From contig JAUHWE010000083.1 of the NCBI GenBank assembly GCA_030424825.1, forward strand, positions 1 through 11,561: a stretch of DNA of 11,561 bases, read 5' to 3'. Origin of the DNA: Verrucomicrobiia bacterium. GTDB taxonomy: Bacteria; Verrucomicrobiota; Verrucomicrobiia; Opitutales; Opitutaceae. Below, in pieces: positions 7,809-11,561 of the stretch. Under the pieces are notes generated by a model. It did not search any database. It saw only the letters and a program-made list of their open reading frames with translations, and was not told where the DNA came from. The first letter of the stretch is position 1; each line of letters starts with the position of its first letter. The translations under genes were made by a program, and so were the position numbers.

Positions 7809-8258
7809 ATGGCAAAAGGAACGCGATCATCGTCGAATCTTAGGAAATCGGACTATGAGCTTTTGGCGGATTTTCGCTATCGGCTCCGCAAGTTTCTCGG
7901 CTTTAGCGAAAACGCCGCCATTGAACACGGCGTCACACCGCAACAGTACCAGGCAATGCTCTCCATCCATGGCTATCCCGACCGAGACTGGGTAACGGTA
8001 GGCGAGCTGGCCGAGCAAATGCAGATTGAACACCACTCCGCCGGAGGACTCGCTAAACGCATGGAATCGGTCAATCTCGTACAGAGAGCGGTTTCGGAAG
8101 AAGATCGACGCAGTGTTCACCTTAAGCTAACCCCAAAAGGGCTCAGTATCTTGAACGAACTCATAAAGGCGCACCAAGACGAACTCAGCATTGTTGGCCC
8201 CGATCTTATCGGCCTCCTCAATAAAGCTTCGAAAAAAGGCCGCAAAAGCAAAGGTTAG
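7809..8258 (+). CDS. MarR-family winged-helix transcriptional regulator
   Basis: The protein has 149 residues. An N-terminal dimerisation helix (SDYELLADFRYRLRKFLGFSE, 14-34) is followed by TPQQYQAMLSIHG (43-55), the helix-turn-helix (VTVGELAEQMQIEHHSAGGLAKRME, 62-86) and the wing, which carries the MarR signature SEEDRRSVHLKLTPKG (96-111). The C-terminus ends in a lysine/arginine-rich tail (SKKGRKSKG). The start is fixed by an in-frame TAA touching the ATG. It lies 64 nt after sulfite reductase on the same strand, so it is probably cotranscribed and may control that gene and itself. MarR proteins bind short palindromes as dimers, and the site upstream of sulfite reductase is of suitable size; the pairing of this protein with that site is inference. 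No ligand-sensing cysteine is present in the protein at all, so a thiol-redox sensor is unlikely. Confidence 0.92.
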   Translation: MAKGTRSSSNLRKSDYELLADFRYRLRKFLGFSENAAIEHGVTPQQYQAMLSIHGYPDRDWVTVGELAEQMQIEHHSAGGLAKRMESVNLVQRAVSEEDRRSVHLKLTPKGLSILNELIKAHQDELSIVGPDLIGLLNKASKKGRKSKG

Positions 8259-8434
8259 TCGCTCTCAACCTGCAGTACTCATTAAGAGAAGCTTTTGTTA
8301 CCGTTAAAGTTTGGATACATATTCAGAATGCGACCGGTCACTCGTCGATCCCTTACCCGTACGCATTTCCTCCAGAAATGATGACAACATCATCCGAAAC
8401 AGCTTTTAGAAAAGGTTCTAGTCACCCGATACCC

Positions 8435-8770
8435 CTACTTCGGTTTCGACTCATATAGTAGAGAACCATTGATCTCCAACTCCAACGCCTGCAATCGGAA
8501 AACCGTTTCGGAATTCAGAGGACTGGGACCGTAGACCCACGTTGCAAACGAAAGGACAAGTAACCGCGTCGCAATCTTTCGCCTTAAACGTTTTCCGCCC
8601 ATGAGCAACGCCTTTCGAAGCTGAGGCAGCTCAGTGGCCAAAAAGCCGCGCAGGCTGATCGGCAACCAGGATTCTCTCAACAAGGAATCCTCAATTTCAG
8701 CAATCCTACTCGCAATGGCTTCGCCATTTGACTCCACACGCTCAGTAGAATAACTTGAATTTGAAGACAT
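8435..8770 (-). CDS. Hypothetical small protein, unrecognised
   Basis: This 111-residue ORF is on the minus strand. I do not recognise it. The first half is polar with an acidic helix-like stretch (EAIASRIAEIEDSLLRESW, 17-35), then a basic block (GGKRLRRKIATRL, 58-70) leads into a hydrophobic run (LLVLSFATWVYG, 70-81) that could be a short membrane or amphipathic helix. It lies 111 nt downstream of cysteine synthase on the same strand and converges on the MarR gene. There is no clear ribosome binding site. The composition looks protein-like and no competing ORF overlaps it, but with no family match it could be spurious. Confidence 0.5.
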   Translation of the reverse strand: MSSNSSYSTERVESNGEAIASRIAEIEDSLLRESWLPISLRGFLATELPQLRKALLMGGKRLRRKIATRLLVLSFATWVYGPSPLNSETVFRLQALELEINGSLLYESKPK

Positions 8771-8881
8771 GATGTCTAAGACTTTTCAATCGAATGAGAG
8801 GTCCATTTTATTTTTTTTAAAAGCCCACTTTTTTCCGAAGTCCATTTTCCCTTCATCAAAGACCTCTAAGTCCTGGAGTAA

Positions 8882-9835
8882 CTAGATTTCGTCACTGCCC
8901 ACATCGAGGTCGTCAAACAACCACGAACTAAAGTAACGCTCGCTACTAGACGGCACGATAGCGACGATCCGCTTGTCAGCGTTCTCTGGGCGTTTTGACA
9001 ATTCAATGGCCGCCCAGATGGCCGCCCCAGACGAGATACCGACCGGGATCCCATCGAGTCTGTTCACTTCGCGGCTAATCGGACCGGAATCCGATTCTTT
9101 CACCCGAATCACTTCGTCGTAGGAATCCGTATTCAAAACCTCAGGCACAAACCCCGCTCCCAAACCTTGGAGCTTGTGCGGCCCCGGCTCGCCACCGGAC
9201 AAAACCGGTGACCCCTCAGGCTCCACCGCTACGATCTTCAGATCTGGCTTCAAGGGCTTCAGCGCTTCCGCTATCCCGGTAATCGTACCGCCGGTGCCAA
9301 CCCCAGAGACGACGATATCCACGGTTCCGTCCGTATCGTTCCAGATTTCTTGAGCCGTCGTGAGACGATGAATCTCAGGATTGGCGGGGTTCGTAAATTG
9401 GCTAACAATAAAGCTGTTTGGAATAGACGCCGCGATGCGCTCAGCCTCCGCCATCGCTCCTTTCATTCCCTTAGCCCCTTCGGTCAAAACCAATTTCGCT
9501 CCCAGCGCTTTCAACATTCTACGCCGCTCCACCGTCATCGTTTCCGGCATGGCGAGGATCAGCTTGAGGCCTTTTGCGGCGGCCACGAATGCCAATGCGA
9601 TCCCAGTGTTCCCACTCGTCGCCTCAATCAAAGTCGTATCCGCACCGATCTCGTTCTTTTGCATCGCCGCATTGATCATGGCGGCGCCAATCCTATCCTT
9701 CACGCTCGAGAGCGGATTAAAAAATTCAAGCTTGAGCACGATTTCGCATCGAGCCCCATGTGCTGCCGCCGTGCGATTCAAACGCACCAAAGGCGTGTTT
9801 CCAATCGTTTCAACAATATCGCTATATATTCTCAT
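8882..9835 (-). CDS. cysK: Cysteine synthase (O-acetylserine sulfhydrylase), PLP-dependent
   Basis: The product (317 residues) makes L-cysteine from O-acetylserine and sulfide in the cytoplasm. All hallmarks of the fold-type II family are visible: IGNTPLVRLN (11-20), PLOP-lysine K46 in NPLSSVKDRIG, the substrate loop EATSGNTG (71-78), the phosphate-binding GVGTGGT (178-184), HKLQGLGAGFVP (220-231) and GISSGAA (266-272). The usual C-terminal 'SGERYLST' reads SSERYFSS (297-304), a conservative change. The frame is open upstream to 9898, but that region is inside the preceding gene and MRIYSDIVETIGNTP is the standard N-terminus. The ATG follows the stop of the PLP-enzyme gene by 10 nt, so the two are surely cotranscribed and possibly translationally coupled. 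Sulfide would come from the sulfite reductase encoded 1.1 kb away on the other strand. Confidence 0.95.
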   Translation of the reverse strand: MRIYSDIVETIGNTPLVRLNRTAAAHGARCEIVLKLEFFNPLSSVKDRIGAAMINAAMQKNEIGADTTLIEATSGNTGIALAFVAAAKGLKLILAMPETMTVERRRMLKALGAKLVLTEGAKGMKGAMAEAERIAASIPNSFIVSQFTNPANPEIHRLTTAQEIWNDTDGTVDIVVSGVGTGGTITGIAEALKPLKPDLKIVAVEPEGSPVLSGGEPGPHKLQGLGAGFVPEVLNTDSYDEVIRVKESDSGPISREVNRLDGIPVGISSGAAIWAAIELSKRPENADKRIVAIVPSSSERYFSSWLFDDLDVGSDEI

Positions 9836-9845
9836 AATAGTAATT

Positions 9846-11027
9846 TCAGTCACCAAGGGCCTGCTCCAAATCCGCGACAAGATCCGCAGTCGACTCAACC
9901 CCGACCGACAAGCGGATCAAGCCCTCCGAAATGCCTGCCTCTATTCGTCCCTCGGGCGTCATCCCTCTATGGCTGGACATCGCTGGGCGTGTCGCCAAAC
10001 TTTCCATACCACCCAAACTGACCGCATGCGTGATCAGCTTCATCCGGTCGAGGAACCGCTCTGCGGCCACCTTGCCCCCTTTTAGTTCAAAGGCGAGCAG
10101 CCCGCTTCCCGCCGCCATTTGTCGCTCGAAAAGAGCTCTTTGGCGCCCTTCCCCACTTCCAGGGTAATACACCCTTTCAACTTCAGGACGAGCCGCCAAC
10201 CACTGAGCGATTGCGGCGCCGTTGCGATTGTGGGCTTTCATCCGCAGCGCAAAGGTACGCATCCCACGCAGTATCATCCACGCCTCCATCGCATTCACCG
10301 TCCCGCCTAAATTCTTGTGAACACGCCGATCTTGCGACGTCAAAGCTTCCCGCTTCACCACGCAACCGCCCACCATGTCGGAATGTCCGTTCAAGTACTT
10401 GGTCGTTGATTGCACCACCCAATCCGCGCCCAGGACCAAAGGACGCTGGTTATACGGTGTCGCCACCGTGTTGTCCACAATCACCGGCACCCCGCTAGGA
10501 CGAGCGGCCTGCACCGTCGCTTCAATATCGATTAGCCGCATCAAAGGATTCGAAGGCGACTCCAACAACACCGCACCCGCGCGCGATACGGATTCTAGCC
10601 ACTTCTCTTCGTTCGCCGAATCGAGTACCTCGACTGACAGGCCATATACCTCCTCTAAAATCGCTAACAACTCGTGGCTTCCCCCATAGATATCCGGATG
10701 GGTCAGCAATTTCCCCTTTCGCCCGTACATCGCCGCCGTGATGGCGCAAAGCGTCGCCGCATTGCCAGAACTGGTCACCATCGCCCCCTTACCACACTCC
10801 AACCACTGCACGGCCTCCGCGAGTTTCTCCACCGTAGGATTTCCAAACCGCGTGTAGGCGAAACCCGAGCGTTCGCCGGAAAAAATGGCTTCCGCATCTG
10901 CCGCGTCCCCAAGATCGAACACAGTACTCTGGACGATCGGCGGCACATAAGGACCATTCCGCCCTTCCTTTCCGCCCAAATGCACACAATGGGTCTGCAA
11001 TCGGTCCTGAGAATCTGGTGAATCCAT
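9846..11027 (-). CDS. Cys/Met-metabolism PLP-dependent enzyme (cystathionine gamma-synthase/-lyase or sulfhydrylase type)
   Basis: The product is a 393-residue fold-type I PLP enzyme. Visible are YTRFGNPT (58-65), the SSGNAA phosphate-binding loop (86-91), DIYGGS (112-117), VDNTVATP (184-191) with the PLP-contacting aspartate D185, and QSTTKYLNGHSDMVGG (206-221) with the Schiff-base lysine K210. LGGMESLATRP and GLIRLSVGVE close the family pattern. The family includes cystathionine gamma-synthase, gamma-lyase and O-acyl-homoserine sulfhydrylases, and sequence alone does not separate them; gene order with cysteine synthase and sulfite reductase favours a biosynthetic or reverse-transsulfuration role. 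The frame is open to 11099, but those first codons cover the shared palindromic site, so the ATG at 11027 is chosen (11057 is possible). It is the first gene of a two-gene unit and its promoter should lie at or just beyond 11066-11088. Confidence 0.92.
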   Translation of the reverse strand: MDSPDSQDRLQTHCVHLGGKEGRNGPYVPPIVQSTVFDLGDAADAEAIFSGERSGFAYTRFGNPTVEKLAEAVQWLECGKGAMVTSSGNAATLCAITAAMYGRKGKLLTHPDIYGGSHELLAILEEVYGLSVEVLDSANEEKWLESVSRAGAVLLESPSNPLMRLIDIEATVQAARPSGVPVIVDNTVATPYNQRPLVLGADWVVQSTTKYLNGHSDMVGGCVVKREALTSQDRRVHKNLGGTVNAMEAWMILRGMRTFALRMKAHNRNGAAIAQWLAARPEVERVYYPGSGEGRQRALFERQMAAGSGLLAFELKGGKVAAERFLDRMKLITHAVSLGGMESLATRPAMSSHRGMTPEGRIEAGISEGLIRLSVGVESTADLVADLEQALGD

Positions 11028-11065
11028 TAGATCCGAAGCTTGACCACTATTATGCATTTGCCAAG

Positions 11066-11088
11066 TTTTATATCGTATTACGTTATTT
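11066..11088 (+). promoter_or_regulatory. Second copy of the palindromic operator-like site, between divergent sulfur genes
   Basis: This 23-nt stretch is identical to 5951-5973, with the palindromic core at 11070-11086. Only short chance similarity extends beyond it. It lies 38 nt from the PLP-enzyme ATG at 11027 on the minus strand and 21 nt from the DUF488 ATG on the plus strand, so one bound regulator could control both directions. The strand is given to match the first copy, in which the same orientation points into sulfite reductase; here that orientation points into the DUF488 gene. Confidence 0.7.
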
Positions 11089-11109
11089 ATTTCCAACACC
11101 CCACCCTCT

Positions 11110-11553
11110 ATGAAATTGCACCTTTATCAGTACGGTCACGGTTCCAAGCTACCCGGCATTTCTATCGGCGTCGCTCGGCTCGCCCCGCGCGGCATTCGCG
11201 TAGAAGACCGATTCCGCAAGGGATACTTTCAAGTCTGGATGCCCTTGCTCGCCCCTAGCAAAGCGCTCTTTTCCGCGTACCGGAAGCAAGCGATTTCGCA
11301 TCCGCAATTCGCACAACGATATATTCGAGAAATGAAGAGGCCCGAATCCGTCCAGGCCATTCGCCTCATCGCCGCCATTTGCCAAACTGTCCGCGTAAAC
11401 CTCGGCTGTTTCTGCCCAGACGATTCAAAGTGTCACCGCTCGCTACTGGCAGACCTGGTTCGGAAAGCGGAGGCGGAATTACCCGCACCCTCCGACTCTA
11501 TCCCTCAATACTTCAGTTCCCCATGCTCGATGCCAGAGATCGAAGATGATTAG
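11110..11553 (+). CDS. DUF488 family protein
   Basis: The protein has 147 residues and no signal peptide. It matches the DUF488 (YeaO-like) family: YGHGSKLPGISIGVARLAPRG pattern near the N-terminus (8-28), RKGYFQVWMPLLAPS (36-50), FAQRYIREMKRPES (67-80) and the cysteine/histidine motif LGCFCPDDSKCHRSLL (98-113), with C100, C102, C108 and H109. The biochemical role of the family is not established; the CxC...CHR cluster could bind a metal or a thiol ligand, which is inference. It is divergent from the cysteine-biosynthesis unit and has the sulfite-reductase-type palindrome 21 nt before its ATG, so it is likely expressed under the same sulfur-related control. The leader would be very short if the promoter overlaps the site. 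The stop codon is eight bases before the window end. Confidence 0.88.
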   Translation: MKLHLYQYGHGSKLPGISIGVARLAPRGIRVEDRFRKGYFQVWMPLLAPSKALFSAYRKQAISHPQFAQRYIREMKRPESVQAIRLIAAICQTVRVNLGCFCPDDSKCHRSLLADLVRKAEAELPAPSDSIPQYFSSPCSMPEIEDD

Positions 11554-11561
11554 TCGATAAC

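Noticed and set aside
8800..8840. T-rich run near 8810-8835 as a terminator for cysteine synthase
   Set aside because: The T-runs are on the plus strand, whereas cysteine synthase is transcribed from the minus strand, where they read as A-runs without a strong stem.
9350..10085. Long plus-strand ORFs of 223 and 234 codons opposite the cysteine-synthase and PLP-enzyme genes
   Set aside because: They are antisense shadows of two strongly conserved enzymes and their translations have low-complexity, basic composition without family features.

Overview
The window (about 53% G+C by eye) looks like chromosomal DNA of a Verrucomicrobiota member, probably of the Opitutia type. This is inference: the secreted protein at 4354-5661 carries the short 'DLKTW...FYRA' module and the bacterial Ig-like segment that are common in exported verrucomicrobial proteins, there is an intergenic pair of REP-like palindromes, and none of the start codons has a convincing Shine-Dalgarno sequence. 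No rRNA, tRNA, CRISPR array, insertion sequence or phage gene is visible.

Layout. 1-975 (minus, cut by the left edge) is a TauE/SafE-family membrane permease, a family that exports sulfite or other small anions. 976-1396 is non-coding. 1397-2653 (plus) is a DUF2254 inner-membrane protein. 2654-3000 holds an inverted pair of REP-like elements. 3001-4104 (plus) is a secreted beta-propeller of the lactonase family. 4354-5661 (plus) is a secreted protein of unknown function with two copies of an unnamed beta-rich repeat. 5662-6022 is the long leader of the sulfite reductase gene. 6023-7744 (plus) is the sulfite reductase hemoprotein, followed after 64 nt by a MarR-family regulator (7809-8258). 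8435-8770 (minus) is an unrecognised small ORF. 8882-11027 (minus) is a two-gene unit: a Cys/Met-metabolism PLP enzyme, then cysteine synthase 10 nt downstream. 11110-11553 (plus) is a DUF488 protein divergent from that unit.

How it fits together. The right half is a sulfur-assimilation locus: sulfite reductase makes sulfide, cysteine synthase fixes it onto O-acetylserine, and the PLP enzyme handles homocysteine, cystathionine or direct sulfhydrylation. The most informative observation is a 23-nt sequence present without mismatch at 5951-5973 (before sulfite reductase) and 11066-11088 (between the divergent PLP-enzyme/cysteine-synthase unit and the DUF488 gene). Its core, ATATCGTATTACGTTAT, is a 17-nt near-perfect palindrome. 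It is best read as the operator of a local sulfur regulon that also takes in the DUF488 gene; the adjacent MarR protein is the closest candidate regulator.
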